DNA of 26,634 nucleotides. It comes from an uncultured archaeon (GTDB lineage Archaea > Thermoproteota > Nitrososphaeria > Nitrososphaerales > CALBXV01). The stretch lies in the NCBI GenBank assembly GCA_937890045.1, contig CALBXV010000438.1:1-26634 (forward strand). The letters are read 5' to 3'. Below the pieces are notes generated by a model, which was given only the letters and a program-made list of their open reading frames with translations, searched no databases and was not told where the DNA came from. The position numbers were made by a program, and so were the translations under genes. Below are positions 14,994 to 23,576 of the stretch, piece after piece. How positions within the stretch are numbered: position 1 is the stretch's first letter; the number at the start of each line of letters is the position of its first letter.

Positions 14994-15515
14994 ATGGAAA
15001 TTAAAATTAGTTGTCCTGTTTGTAATATGCACACAGCGTTTCAAACTACAGAACAAAATATAGAAAGTTATTTATGTTTCACGTGTGGTTATACTTCTAA
15101 TTCTCTTTTTACAGAAGAGTCTGAAAAGTTAGCAGCACTATTAAAAACTACATCTGAATTGATTAAGGATTTAAAAGTATTTGATACTGTACGAGAAATA
15201 TATTGGTTTCCTTCTGTAATCAATATGGGTAAACTTGGAATAATTTATCCAGAAGGGACACTTGAAGATTGGAAGTGGAAGTATGCTAGAGTAGTTGATG
15301 TTGGTAAAGATGAAGAGATGAAATATCGTATTCCAGACAAACCAGGAGAATATTATGAAACCAAACTTGATGTTGATAATGCTGAAATATTTGGACGATT
15401 AGAGTTTCTTCAGGCGTGTAAAGCAATGGGAATAGCGAGAGAAGTTGGTGGTGAGGATAGTGCTTTAAATGACTTTCTAAGATCAAATACACAAGTTAAA
15501 ATGGAGAAGAACTAG
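14994..15515 (+). CDS. Zinc-ribbon-containing hypothetical protein
   Basis: 173 residues. The N-terminus has two CxxC pairs, CPVC (C7/C10) and CFTC (C28/C31), forming a short zinc ribbon. The rest is not recognised: a helical stretch (SEKLAALLKTTSELIKDL), then an aromatic-rich region (VREIYWFPSVINMGKLGIIYPEG) and an acidic helix to the end. AAGGA at 14983-14987 supports the start. It is coupled to the following gene by TAGTG. Proteins of this kind occur in marine T4-like phages from memory, but with no known role. Confidence 0.7.
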   Translation: MEIKISCPVCNMHTAFQTTEQNIESYLCFTCGYTSNSLFTEESEKLAALLKTTSELIKDLKVFDTVREIYWFPSVINMGKLGIIYPEGTLEDWKWKYARVVDVGKDEEMKYRIPDKPGEYYETKLDVDNAEIFGRLEFLQACKAMGIAREVGGEDSALNDFLRSNTQVKMEKN

Positions 15516-16066
15516 TGGCAAAATTGGCTACAACTTGGAACAAAATTCAGGCGGGTGATGTTATTTCTTTTAGGTATCAACCAACTGATAAATCCAAACC
15601 ACTGAGAACTCATACCGTTCTAGTACTAAATCCAAAATTTCCAAAGGCTTTAAAAGATGGAACTAAAAAATTCTATATAAATACTCTTAAATTAGAAGAA
15701 TCTAATAGAAGTATTTTTACGAATAAAAACCAAGCTTGGCAGTTGTTAAGAGAATTGGGGTGGATCTCTATAAGGTCTTTAAAAAATGAAATTTATTCAG
15801 TAGAAATTAATCCAACTTTTATTGGAACATATGGAGCAACAGAAAAATTGTATAAAATGTTGCAACGAACTCCAGTTGGAAAAAAAGCAGAATATAGAAC
15901 TTATTTATGGGAAGTAGCAAAAAAGAACTCTTGTTTTTATGAACCAATAAAACTTCCAAAAGATAAAATAATGATGTTAGAAAATCAACGACATGAAAAA
16001 TTAACAGGAAATAAATTATGGAAAAATGTTGGTTCTGGAGATCCTGAAATAGGTTTAAATGAATGA
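15515..16066 (+). CDS. Conserved phage hypothetical protein
   Basis: 183 residues. The N-terminal stretch WNKIQAGDVISFRYQ followed by RTHTVLVLNPKFPKALKDGTKKFYINTLKLEES looks like a small beta-barrel (SH3/KOW-like) and I recall similar proteins in marine T4-like phages, without a function. The C-terminal half (EYRTYLWEVAKKNSCFYEPIKLPKDKI) is helical. It uses a GTG start overlapping the previous stop as TAGTG, with GGAG at 15503-15506. Its placement among sugar genes does not by itself imply a sugar role. Confidence 0.72.
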   Translation: MAKLATTWNKIQAGDVISFRYQPTDKSKPLRTHTVLVLNPKFPKALKDGTKKFYINTLKLEESNRSIFTNKNQAWQLLRELGWISIRSLKNEIYSVEINPTFIGTYGATEKLYKMLQRTPVGKKAEYRTYLWEVAKKNSCFYEPIKLPKDKIMMLENQRHEKLTGNKLWKNVGSGDPEIGLNE

Positions 16067-16689
16067 AAATTTCATATACAATACTTACTCACAATGAAAC
16101 CGATAGTTTATCTAAACTATTAGAATTTGTCTTTGAACATAAAAAAGAAGATGATGAAATAGTTGTGGTAGATGATTATTCTAAAAAGCCAACAAGAGAG
16201 ATTCTTTATTTATATTCAGAAAGAGACGATTTTAGGTATTATCAAAGAAAGTTAAAGAAAGATTTTGCAGCCCAACACAATTATGCAAATTCATTATGTA
16301 GGGGGGATTATATTTTCAGTTTTGATGCTGATGAAGTACCTCACGAATTTTTGATTGACAATGTACACGAATTACTTGAAAATGAAGTTGAATTGATTTG
16401 GGTGCCAAGAGTTAATACTGTGGAAGGTTTGACAGAAAAGCATATACAACAGTGGGGATGGAGAGTTAATGATAAAGGATGGATTAATTATCCAGATTAT
16501 CAAGCTAGAATTTACAAACACGTTTCTCATATTAAATGGATAAGACCAGTTCATGAATATGTTACAGGTCCTAAATCTTATGCACATTTACCACCACAGG
16601 AAGAATTTAGTATATATCATCCAAAGGTTATAGACAAACAAGAATCCCAAAATGAACTTTACACTGAAATAGCAGAGAAAAATAGATAA
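16063..16689 (+). CDS. GT2-family glycosyltransferase (GT-A fold)
   Basis: 208-residue GT-A enzyme of family 2. It starts with KISYTILTHNETDSLSKLL, has the nucleotide-binding Asp in IVVVDDYS (33-40), and the metal-binding DxD motif in FSFDADEVP (85-93). The C-terminal part, RPVHEYVTGPKSYAHLP, is the acceptor-side HE-type motif found in TPR-less WaaE/KdtX-like relatives. It is shorter than most family 2 enzymes and has no membrane segment, so it probably acts in the cytosol on a soluble or lipid-linked acceptor. ATGA overlap with the gene before and TAATG with the gene after. Confidence 0.88.
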   Translation: MKISYTILTHNETDSLSKLLEFVFEHKKEDDEIVVVDDYSKKPTREILYLYSERDDFRYYQRKLKKDFAAQHNYANSLCRGDYIFSFDADEVPHEFLIDNVHELLENEVELIWVPRVNTVEGLTEKHIQQWGWRVNDKGWINYPDYQARIYKHVSHIKWIRPVHEYVTGPKSYAHLPPQEEFSIYHPKVIDKQESQNELYTEIAEKNR

Positions 16690-17657
16690 TGAAAAATGTA
16701 TTGGTTACAGGAGGTACTGGATTTTTAGGGGCAAATTTAACGAAGAGGTTATTGAAATTAGACCAGAGCCCACTTCGAGATGTAGAGACCATTATTATTC
16801 CTACTACTAGGATTAGAACCAATACTGCTCTACATTTATTGGGAGTGAAATCAAATAAAATCAATTTTGTTCAAGGTGATATTAGAGATTTTGAATTTCT
16901 TAAACTTCTTTTTAATGACTACGAATTCGATACAGTTTTTCATCTTGGAGCTCAGTCAGAAGTTAGAAAATGTCAGAGAGATGCTAAATTGGCATTTGAT
17001 GTTAATATTAATGGAACTATAAATGTACTTGAAGCTTGTAGACTTTATAGTAATGTAGAAGCAATTGCGGTTAGTAGTTCAGTTACAGCGTATGGTGTAG
17101 GAGAGTTACCATACCGTGAAGAAACCCCTTTAAATGGGAAAGCAATATATGAAGTATCTAAATCGTGTGTAGATTTAGTTGCAAGAGCATATGCAAATAA
17201 TTGTGGAGTTCCAATTGTAGTAACACGTTGCACAAATTTATATGGACCAGGTGATAACAATCTCAGTCGAGTAATACCAAATAATATACGGAAAATTTTG
17301 ATAGGAAAATCTCCTATGGTTTGGAAAGGAAGTGAAGCAGTAATAAGGGAATTTTTATATGTTGAAGATGCGGCTGATGCTTACTTTTCGTTAATTGAAA
17401 ATATAAATACAGTAAAAGGAAATGTTTATAATATTGGAAGTGGAGAAAGATTAACAATTGGAGAATTAGTTCAAAAGTTAATAGATAAAATAAATCCGAG
17501 TCTTGAAATATCATATCCTGAAAAAGATTTTCCAGAAATAACTCATCAATATTCAGATTGTACTAAAATTAAAAATGATATTAATTGGAATCCAAAAACT
17601 ATGGTAGATGATGGACTGGACAAAACAATAAAGTTTTATAGGGAGCTTTACAAATGA
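16689..17657 (+). CDS. NAD-dependent sugar epimerase/dehydratase
   Basis: 322-residue extended short-chain dehydrogenase acting on a nucleotide sugar. The Rossmann motif is VTGGTGFLG (6-14); the catalytic set is the Ser run at 129-131 (VSSSVTAYG) with Tyr154 and Lys158 (YEVSK). RCTNLYGPGDNNLSRVIPN with REFLYVEDAADAY resembles CDP-glucose 4,6-dehydratase (RfbG)-like and UDP-sugar 4-epimerase enzymes. The lack of the TDEVYG motif argues against dTDP-glucose dehydratase. It would supply a modified nucleotide sugar to the neighbouring transferases. The exact reaction cannot be read from sequence. Confidence 0.86.
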   Translation: MKNVLVTGGTGFLGANLTKRLLKLDQSPLRDVETIIIPTTRIRTNTALHLLGVKSNKINFVQGDIRDFEFLKLLFNDYEFDTVFHLGAQSEVRKCQRDAKLAFDVNINGTINVLEACRLYSNVEAIAVSSSVTAYGVGELPYREETPLNGKAIYEVSKSCVDLVARAYANNCGVPIVVTRCTNLYGPGDNNLSRVIPNNIRKILIGKSPMVWKGSEAVIREFLYVEDAADAYFSLIENINTVKGNVYNIGSGERLTIGELVQKLIDKINPSLEISYPEKDFPEITHQYSDCTKIKNDINWNPKTMVDDGLDKTIKFYRELYK

Positions 17658-17833
17658 CGAAGTATAAAAATAAAGATGGTATTGAATTAAGTTATGATGG
17701 ACATGAAAATGATTATCACGCTAATTTAGTTAAAGAAGTAGTTCGAGAAGGATTAAAACTTTTAGAGGAAAACTTTCTGAGCGGAGATGTTAAAAAATGT
17801 AAGGAGTTTTTTGAAGTAAATTTTTCATTATGA
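17654..17833 (+). CDS. Short hypothetical protein (59 aa)
   Basis: A 59-residue frame closed at both ends by ATGA overlaps with its neighbours, which is good evidence that it is real. It begins MTKYKNKDGIELSYDG and continues as a predicted long amphipathic helix (NLVKEVVREGLKLLEENFLSGDVKKCKEFFEVNF). No domain is recognised. It links the epimerase gene to a transferase-like gene and is probably co-translated with them. Confidence 0.72.
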   Translation: MTKYKNKDGIELSYDGHENDYHANLVKEVVREGLKLLEENFLSGDVKKCKEFFEVNFSL

Positions 17834-18852
17834 TTAAGATTAAACTGGCTGAATTAGATAAACATAGAAATGAAACAACTTTCAGACCGTATATTTTAAT
17901 TCAGGATCAATTAAGGGACATAGGAATTGAATTAACTCACTCTGATGATTGTGATTTTATCTTTGTTGGACAAGCAAGTATAATTGACAAGAAAGTTTCA
18001 TTAGAGAAATCTATTGAAATGGGGTTAGAATTTCTTAGTACGCTTGGCAATGACTATTTTATTGTAGATGGACAAGATGCGACTTCTCTTATTGGAACAG
18101 TTGATGTATTTAGAGAGTCTAAGGCTCTCTTTTTTTTAAAGAACTGTTATTTAAAGGACTTCTCTTTATACAAGAACAAATATGCAAATGGTAGAATATA
18201 TTGGGGAGAGGGAAATTATTCAGTAGATGATATTGACAGTTTAAAGGATAAGATGAAATTGTCTGGAGTCAATTGGTTGAATACGGTCAATCCAAATTGG
18301 CAGGATTATACTCCAAATAAACCTTATGATGTATCTTGTATGTTTGGATATCCAACTGAAGAACCTGTTTATGAACACGAACTTTGTCAGACTGATTATT
18401 ATGATCCTCATAGAAAAGCTCTTTTAGATAAATTAGAAAATACCAATTATAAAGTGGCAAAACTTGTAGATGGTAAAAGAATTTCACAACAAGAATATAT
18501 GCAAAATATGTACAATTCAAAAATTATTATGGCACCATTAGGATATGGAGAAGCAGCAGTGAGAGATATTGAAGCAGCAATGTTAGGTTCAGTTTTAATG
18601 AAACCAGATATGAGTTACATTAATACAACTCCAGACATATATGTAGATGACGAGACATATATAGCTGTAAAATATGATTGGTCTAATCTTATAGAAAAAA
18701 TAGATTATGTTTTAGATAATTATGACTCATTACAAGGTCATTTAGTTGAAGGTATGAGATGGAAATTTGTTGAGGAAGCAAAACCAGAAAAAACAGCACA
18801 ACACTTATATAATATTTTGTCAGAGACAGAAGGAGTTGAAGTTGAATCCTAA
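17830..18852 (+). CDS. Putative GT-B glycosyltransferase
   Basis: 340 residues. No catalytic motif is fully diagnostic, but the C-terminal region KIIMAPLGYGEAAVRDIEAAMLGSVLMKPDMSYINTTPDIYV, followed by WSNLIEKIDYVLDNYD, matches the donor-domain pattern of exostosin-like and related GT-B transferases, where the conserved Glu contacts the nucleotide sugar. The N-terminal part carries a Rossmann-like strand DFIFVGQAS. A cytosolic transferase in the sugar pathway is the likely role. The stop is overlapped by the next gene, which starts with TTG 11 bases upstream of it. Confidence 0.6.
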   Translation: MIKIKLAELDKHRNETTFRPYILIQDQLRDIGIELTHSDDCDFIFVGQASIIDKKVSLEKSIEMGLEFLSTLGNDYFIVDGQDATSLIGTVDVFRESKALFFLKNCYLKDFSLYKNKYANGRIYWGEGNYSVDDIDSLKDKMKLSGVNWLNTVNPNWQDYTPNKPYDVSCMFGYPTEEPVYEHELCQTDYYDPHRKALLDKLENTNYKVAKLVDGKRISQQEYMQNMYNSKIIMAPLGYGEAAVRDIEAAMLGSVLMKPDMSYINTTPDIYVDDETYIAVKYDWSNLIEKIDYVLDNYDSLQGHLVEGMRWKFVEEAKPEKTAQHLYNILSETEGVEVES

Positions 18853-19840
18853 CATTATAGTTTTTGGACCTTGGGTAGGAGAATTCACATTTGAAATAAG
18901 TTGGTGGGCTCCTGAAATCCGTCTATTAAGAAATACTAAGTATCAGGCTTACAAAGCAATTCATGTTGGTTATATTGGTAGGAGTGGAATATATAAAGAT
19001 TTTGTTGATGAGTATATTCCGTTTACACAAGAATTACACGACAGTATAGATTCTCCAGATTGTTATTTAGTAAGAAATGAAGATGATGAGAGAAGCGGAA
19101 TTCAGATGCCACGAAATATTTGGTCGTTTTATGAAGACATAGTAAATAGTTATAAACAGAAATTATATATGGTTAAAACTTATACTCCAATGGACAATCC
19201 GATTGATTTTAACAGAGGTCGAGCACAGAACCCGATTGGGGAATATAAACACCTTTCTCCAACTGAAGAAGTTGATATGAGAGTAAAAACAGAACTTCAG
19301 CAGAGATTTGATAATGATAGAGATACAATAGCTATAAATGCAAGGTCAAGGTATAGAAGAGATGAAGATGAAAGTGGAAATTTTTCATCTGACGGAGAAG
19401 ATTGGAATCCCGATCATTGGGAAGTTTTTATAGATAGAATTATTAATGAAATGAAATTAAATGTTGCCTTGTTTGGAATACCAAGACGGGGACTTTACCC
19501 AGGCTCATTGGATATGAAACAAAATCCATATTTGAAATCATTTGTATCTGAAGGTGAAGATTCTGTTGATTATCAGTTGGCATTGTTAAAGAATACTAAG
19601 TGTAGTATATATGGAGCGACAGGCGCAGTTACATTGACATTTTTTGCTAATACTCCAGTGTTTACTCAGCAGTCAGAGGACAATGGAAATAGGTTGAACT
19701 TTGAGTGGCAGAGAAAGTTGACGGACAATCATAAAAATGTTAGAATATTTAACAAGTATCCAATGGGACAATTATATGATTCTCCTGTGGATGAACTATT
19801 TCAAGAATTTAAGAAGTTTTATAACCGGGTGGGAAGATGA
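18842..19840 (+). CDS. Putative glycosyltransferase-like protein
   Basis: 332 residues. It starts at TTG 18842 (LNPNIIVFGPWVGEFTFEISWW), supported by AGGAG six bases before it; an ATG 75 bases upstream lies wholly in the neighbour and gives an unlikely Gln/Lys-rich leader. The body has DTIAINARSRYRRDED and a late IYGATGAVTLTFFANTPVFTQ segment. The latter resembles GT-B/GT9-like donor domains, in which a Gly/Thr-rich turn precedes the binding of a nucleotide sugar. The match is partial, so it could instead be another Rossmann-type enzyme. It is tightly joined to genes for nucleotide-sugar synthesis on both sides. Confidence 0.55.
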   Translation: MNPNIIVFGPWVGEFTFEISWWAPEIRLLRNTKYQAYKAIHVGYIGRSGIYKDFVDEYIPFTQELHDSIDSPDCYLVRNEDDERSGIQMPRNIWSFYEDIVNSYKQKLYMVKTYTPMDNPIDFNRGRAQNPIGEYKHLSPTEEVDMRVKTELQQRFDNDRDTIAINARSRYRRDEDESGNFSSDGEDWNPDHWEVFIDRIINEMKLNVALFGIPRRGLYPGSLDMKQNPYLKSFVSEGEDSVDYQLALLKNTKCSIYGATGAVTLTFFANTPVFTQQSEDNGNRLNFEWQRKLTDNHKNVRIFNKYPMGQLYDSPVDELFQEFKKFYNRVGR

Positions 19841-20766
19841 AGAAAAGTCATTATGACCCTAATGATAATTATTTGGAAATGAGAGATAAAGACTACCTTG
19901 AAGAGCTTACAAAAATAGGAATTATAGGTAGGGGATTTGTTGGTTCTGCGGTAGAGTTCGGATTTTCAGCCCAAACAGGGTGTGATGCCGAAGTTAGAAT
20001 ATATGATGTAGATCCAACCAAGAGTTTGAATTCATTATCGGAAACGGTGAATGAATCTAAATTTATATTCCTTTCAGTTCCAACTCCAGCTAAAGAGGAT
20101 GGTTCTGTTTGTTTGGATATTGTATATGAGGCAGTTGAAAGTATAGATAAATGTAATGAAAGTAGAGATAATGTTATATTATTAAGGTCAACAGTAGTGC
20201 CAGGAACAACGAGAAAATTACAGAACAAATTTCCTAAATTGAATATTGTATTTAATCCTGAGTTTTTAACTGAAAGGTCTGCTAAATATGATTTCATAAA
20301 CCAGTCAAGATTTATTATTGGGGGATCTGGTAAAGCAGCAAATCACTCAGCGAAAGAAGTATCAAAACTGTTTCAGTGGAGATTTGGAGAATCAGTTCCT
20401 ATAATTTTAACTAACTATGAAACAGCAGAATTGATAAAATATATGAACAACTGTTTCTTTGCAACTAAAGTATCTTTTCTAAATGAAATGAAATTAATAG
20501 CAGACAAGTGTGGAGTAGATTGGGAGATGGCACTTGACGGATTTGTTAGAGATGGTAGAGTTGGACATTCTCATATGAATATACCAGGACCAGATGGCAA
20601 GTTAGGATTTGGAGGTAGTTGTTTTCCAAAAGACATTCAGGCAATTATCAATTTTGGAGAATCATTGGGATTAGATATGGATACATTAAATGGAGTATGG
20701 GAGACTAATTTAAAAGTAAGACCCGAGAAAGATTGGGAGAAACTAAAAGGGAGAGCAATATCATGA
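19837..20766 (+). CDS. UDP-glucose/GDP-mannose dehydrogenase, lacking C-terminal domain
   Basis: NAD-dependent dehydrogenase oxidising a nucleotide sugar to its uronic acid, 309 residues. GRGFVGSA gives the GxGxxG NAD site after an unusual 26-residue polar leader. LSVPTPAKEDGS, STVVPGTTRK, NPEFLTERSA and NYETAELIKYMNNCFFATKVSF follow in the family's order, and the catalytic Cys262 lies in FGGSCFPKD. The protein stops about 45 residues later, so the C-terminal UDP-binding domain of typical 390-450 residue enzymes is absent. The next gene does not supply it. It may use a partner subunit, a short family variant, or be inactive. ATGA overlap with the upstream gene. Confidence 0.85.
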   Translation: MKKSHYDPNDNYLEMRDKDYLEELTKIGIIGRGFVGSAVEFGFSAQTGCDAEVRIYDVDPTKSLNSLSETVNESKFIFLSVPTPAKEDGSVCLDIVYEAVESIDKCNESRDNVILLRSTVVPGTTRKLQNKFPKLNIVFNPEFLTERSAKYDFINQSRFIIGGSGKAANHSAKEVSKLFQWRFGESVPIILTNYETAELIKYMNNCFFATKVSFLNEMKLIADKCGVDWEMALDGFVRDGRVGHSHMNIPGPDGKLGFGGSCFPKDIQAIINFGESLGLDMDTLNGVWETNLKVRPEKDWEKLKGRAIS

Positions 20767-20993
20767 GAAGTAAAAATGAATTTGAAGATGAATCAGGAGC
20801 ATGCACAGTAGCTACTGTTTTTTCAACAATACAAGAGTGGAGAATTCAGGCATCAAGTGCACACAATGATGGTTGGACACAGAATTTCTATAGAGAGAAA
20901 TTAAATATGGTTTACGATCTAGTAAGGGATGTACCAAAAAAATTCAAATTTTACGGAAGTAATGATACGTCAGTTAACGTTGAAATGAATTGA
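20763..20993 (+). CDS. Short hypothetical protein (76 aa)
   Basis: 76 residues starting at ATG 20763, which overlaps the dehydrogenase stop as ATGA; GGGAG lies upstream. It has a helical region (VATVFSTIQEWRIQASSAHNDGWTQNFYREKLNMVYDLVRDV) and a polar tail. No domain is recognised, and it does not resemble the missing UDP-binding part of the dehydrogenase. An earlier in-frame non-ATG start would put extra residues inside the neighbour and is not needed. Confidence 0.65.
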   Translation: MRSKNEFEDESGACTVATVFSTIQEWRIQASSAHNDGWTQNFYREKLNMVYDLVRDVPKKFKFYGSNDTSVNVEMN

Positions 20994-21000
20994 AGTTAAA

Positions 21001-22170
21001 ATGAAAAACGAAATACCATTATTTAAAGTTTTTATGTCAGATACGGCAGGTGATGTAGCCAAAGAAGTTTTATATTCTGGCTATATAGGTCAAGGTCCTA
21101 AGTCAGTAGAATTTGAAGATGAGTTGAAAGGGTTTCTTTCCAATGATCTAGTATTATTGGTCAATACGGCTACATCAGCTGAACATCTAGCAATTCATTT
21201 ATTGAAGAAACCATTTGAAACATATTATAATAATGAACATCATAAGTGGCCAGGTATACAAGATGGAGATGAAGTGTTATCTCCGCCATTAAGTTGTACA
21301 GCAACCAATTTTCCAACACTAGCAAATAACTTGAAAATAAAATGGGTTGATATTGACCCGACAACTCTAAATATGGATTTGGATGACCTTGCACGTAAAG
21401 TAACTCCAAAGACAAAAGTGATTATGGTAGTTCATTGGGCAGGATACCCAGTCGATTTAGATAAACTTAGAAAAATTCAAGAACACGCTAAAAAGATGTA
21501 TGGATTTAAACCGGCGGTTATTGAAGATTGTGCTCATGCATTTGGAGCCACTTATAAGAGAAAAAAGTTAGGAAATCACGGAAATATATGCACTTATAGT
21601 TTTGGTGCAATTAAACATTTAACTTCTATTGAAGGTGGTCTTTTGGTTCTTCCACATCTTGAGTTATATAGACGAGCCAAACTTCTGAGGTGGTATGGAA
21701 TAGACAGAGAAAGTAACAGGCAGGATTTTAGATGTGAGACTGATATTCCAGAGTGGGGATTTAAGTTTAATATAAGTGATGTTAATTCTGCTGTTGGAAT
21801 TGAAAACTTGAAACATATGAAACAGATACTTGCTACATACAGAGATAACGCAAAGTATTACGATAAAGAACTAAAGGGAGTTGATGGAGTTACTTTATTG
21901 AATTATAAAAAAGACAGACAGGCCTCATATTGGATATACAGTATGTTAGTTGAAAGAAAAGATGATTTTATGAGGTGTATGAAAGATTGGGGAATAGTGA
22001 CCAGTCAGGTACACGAAAGAAATGATATTCATAGTTGTGTAAGTGAATTTAGAAGTCAATTGCCAGTTTTGGATAAAGTCATTCCAAAGACAGTTTCCAT
22101 TCCCGTTGGGTGGTGGGTTACAGAAGAAGATAGGGAATATATAGTGAATTGTATAAAAAAGGGTTGGTAA
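21001..22170 (+). CDS. DegT/DnrJ/EryC1/StrS-family sugar aminotransferase
   Basis: PLP-dependent aminotransferase, 389 residues, which adds an amino group to a keto nucleotide sugar. Features are GYIGQGPKSVEFEDELKGF at the start, the catalytic Lys205 in SFGAIKHLTSIEGG, and Asp176 in VIEDCAHAFGA that binds the PLP ring. YWGIYS-like residues near the end (SYWIYSMLVER) and VGWWVTEEDREYIVN also fit the fold-type I VioA/perosamine-synthase group. With the epimerase/dehydratase it could form an amino sugar. It is not obviously truncated, and the gene begins seven bases after the preceding stop. Confidence 0.92.
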   Translation: MKNEIPLFKVFMSDTAGDVAKEVLYSGYIGQGPKSVEFEDELKGFLSNDLVLLVNTATSAEHLAIHLLKKPFETYYNNEHHKWPGIQDGDEVLSPPLSCTATNFPTLANNLKIKWVDIDPTTLNMDLDDLARKVTPKTKVIMVVHWAGYPVDLDKLRKIQEHAKKMYGFKPAVIEDCAHAFGATYKRKKLGNHGNICTYSFGAIKHLTSIEGGLLVLPHLELYRRAKLLRWYGIDRESNRQDFRCETDIPEWGFKFNISDVNSAVGIENLKHMKQILATYRDNAKYYDKELKGVDGVTLLNYKKDRQASYWIYSMLVERKDDFMRCMKDWGIVTSQVHERNDIHSCVSEFRSQLPVLDKVIPKTVSIPVGWWVTEEDREYIVNCIKKGW

Positions 22171-22731
22171 ATGTATAAAGAACCAAATGTATATTCTTCA
22201 TATAAAAAAAATAATATAGGCAAAACTATTTATGATATTGTTTTAGAATACAAACCGATTAAGATAGTAGAGATTGGAGTATTAGACGGATATTCTATTA
22301 TCTGTATGGCACAGGCAATAAGGGATTTAAATAATGGCGGTCTTGTTTATGCATATGATTTATTTGGAAATTATGATTATAATAGTTCTACTATGAAACA
22401 GGTGGTGAATAATGCTTCTGATCACGGAGTAGTTCAATATATAACTGTGAAAATGATGGGGCTAGAAGATTGGTTAAAAACCCCAGAGGAATTTGATTTA
22501 ATGCATTTAGATGTTTCTAATACAGGAGATATTATTGAATTGGTATATAAAACTGTGGCTGAATGGAAGAATACAGGACCAATATTATTTGAAGGTGGGA
22601 CGGAAGAAAGAGATAAGGTAGATTGGATGATAAAATATGATAAAACTCCAATTTTTCCATTAAAGGATGAAATTGGATATGAGATTTTAGATGATAGGTT
22701 TCCAGGACTATCAATTATAAGGGAGAGTTGA
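22171..22731 (+). CDS. Class I SAM-dependent methyltransferase
   Basis: 186 residues. Motif I KIVEIGVLDGYSIICMAQAI (31-50) and a second strand GGLVYAYDLFG, with the acidic residue of the SAM ribose contact, fit the Rossmann-like class I fold, close to small O-methyltransferases. DLMHLDVS (motif IV region) follows. In this context it probably methylates a sugar or a small molecule rather than DNA, since no PPY motif is present. It starts right after the aminotransferase stop and is coupled to the next gene by TGATG. Confidence 0.75.
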   Translation: MYKEPNVYSSYKKNNIGKTIYDIVLEYKPIKIVEIGVLDGYSIICMAQAIRDLNNGGLVYAYDLFGNYDYNSSTMKQVVNNASDHGVVQYITVKMMGLEDWLKTPEEFDLMHLDVSNTGDIIELVYKTVAEWKNTGPILFEGGTEERDKVDWMIKYDKTPIFPLKDEIGYEILDDRFPGLSIIRES

Positions 22732-23576
22732 TGTATTTAGACCAATATAAAATAGAAGGAACTGTTAATTTAGACCATCATGCTTGTTTTGAAATTCCAA
22801 ATACAGATCCAGATTTTCAACGAAATTTAGAAAATATGAAGTATGTATTGGAAAAGGAAGTAGATGAAAAGTCTTGTAAAAGTTTTTATAAGTTCGGAGA
22901 TGGAGATTATCATTTTTTCAGAAATACACAACTTGGGAGTTCTGAGCCAGGAAGAAGAGATGTAGAAAACTATAATAATGTTGATTTTAATGAGTTTTAT
23001 AATGGAGTTCTCAAGAATGATTATTTTTCGGTTGATATATATCCAGAAAATAAACAGATGTTTAAAGAGTTGTGGCCACATTCTCCGATACATTTTCATT
23101 CGGAGTTCATATATGGATTGGTTGCGAACAGATGGATATTTAGTAATTTTAATGGTAAAGTGGGGTTGATTGGAGCCGATACCAAACTTAATATTATTAA
23201 AAATTTAATGAACTTTAATGTATATAGGGATTATATTGGAGTTGAAAGGTTTAATGATTATATTGGAATACCACAAAAGTTTGCATGTAATAAAGTTGAT
23301 GAAATAGAGGAAGATATTTCAAACCAACTGATAGAATCTACAAGTGATATTTTCTTGGTGGGAATTGGATTGGTACATTCTGCTTTACTATATAGATTTA
23401 AGAAATATACGGATGCTGTGTTCTTTGAAATTGGAAGTGGAATTTGTGCACTTGCTGGAGTTCAAGATTATTTAAGACCATATTTCGGAGACTGGATCAA
23501 TTTTCGGTTAAAGGATTATGATTATTCGGAAGTTGAAGTTTGGAGAGATAGATATGATAAGGTTGTTGTATTATGA
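22731..23576 (+). CDS. Putative GT-D-like glycosyltransferase (DUF1792-like)
   Basis: 281 residues. The phrase SFYKFGDGDYHFF resembles the RFGDGE signature of the GT-D (DUF1792-like) glycosyltransferases, and KVGLIGADTKLNIIKNLM and DIFLVGIGLVHSALLYRFKKYTDAVFFEIGSG match the Rossmann-like halves of that fold. The start is ATG 22731, with GGGAG at 22721-22725; an adjacent in-frame TTG is less likely. Divergence from the signature (Asp for Glu) leaves the assignment moderate. It belongs to the closely packed sugar genes 21001-26351. Confidence 0.6.
   Translation: MYLDQYKIEGTVNLDHHACFEIPNTDPDFQRNLENMKYVLEKEVDEKSCKSFYKFGDGDYHFFRNTQLGSSEPGRRDVENYNNVDFNEFYNGVLKNDYFSVDIYPENKQMFKELWPHSPIHFHSEFIYGLVANRWIFSNFNGKVGLIGADTKLNIIKNLMNFNVYRDYIGVERFNDYIGIPQKFACNKVDEIEEDISNQLIESTSDIFLVGIGLVHSALLYRFKKYTDAVFFEIGSGICALAGVQDYLRPYFGDWINFRLKDYDYSEVEVWRDRYDKVVVL

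Noticed and set aside
18127..18138. T-rich run that could cause a frameshift
   Set aside because: The reading frame continues unbroken as KALFFLKN with a sensible protein on both sides, and no alternative frame continues.
19893..20297. Open frame of 134 codons on the minus strand
   Set aside because: It lies wholly opposite the dehydrogenase gene, has no ribosome binding site that stands out and shows no recognisable domain. Long antisense frames are expected where codon use is biased; the same holds for the minus-strand frame at 3030-3368.
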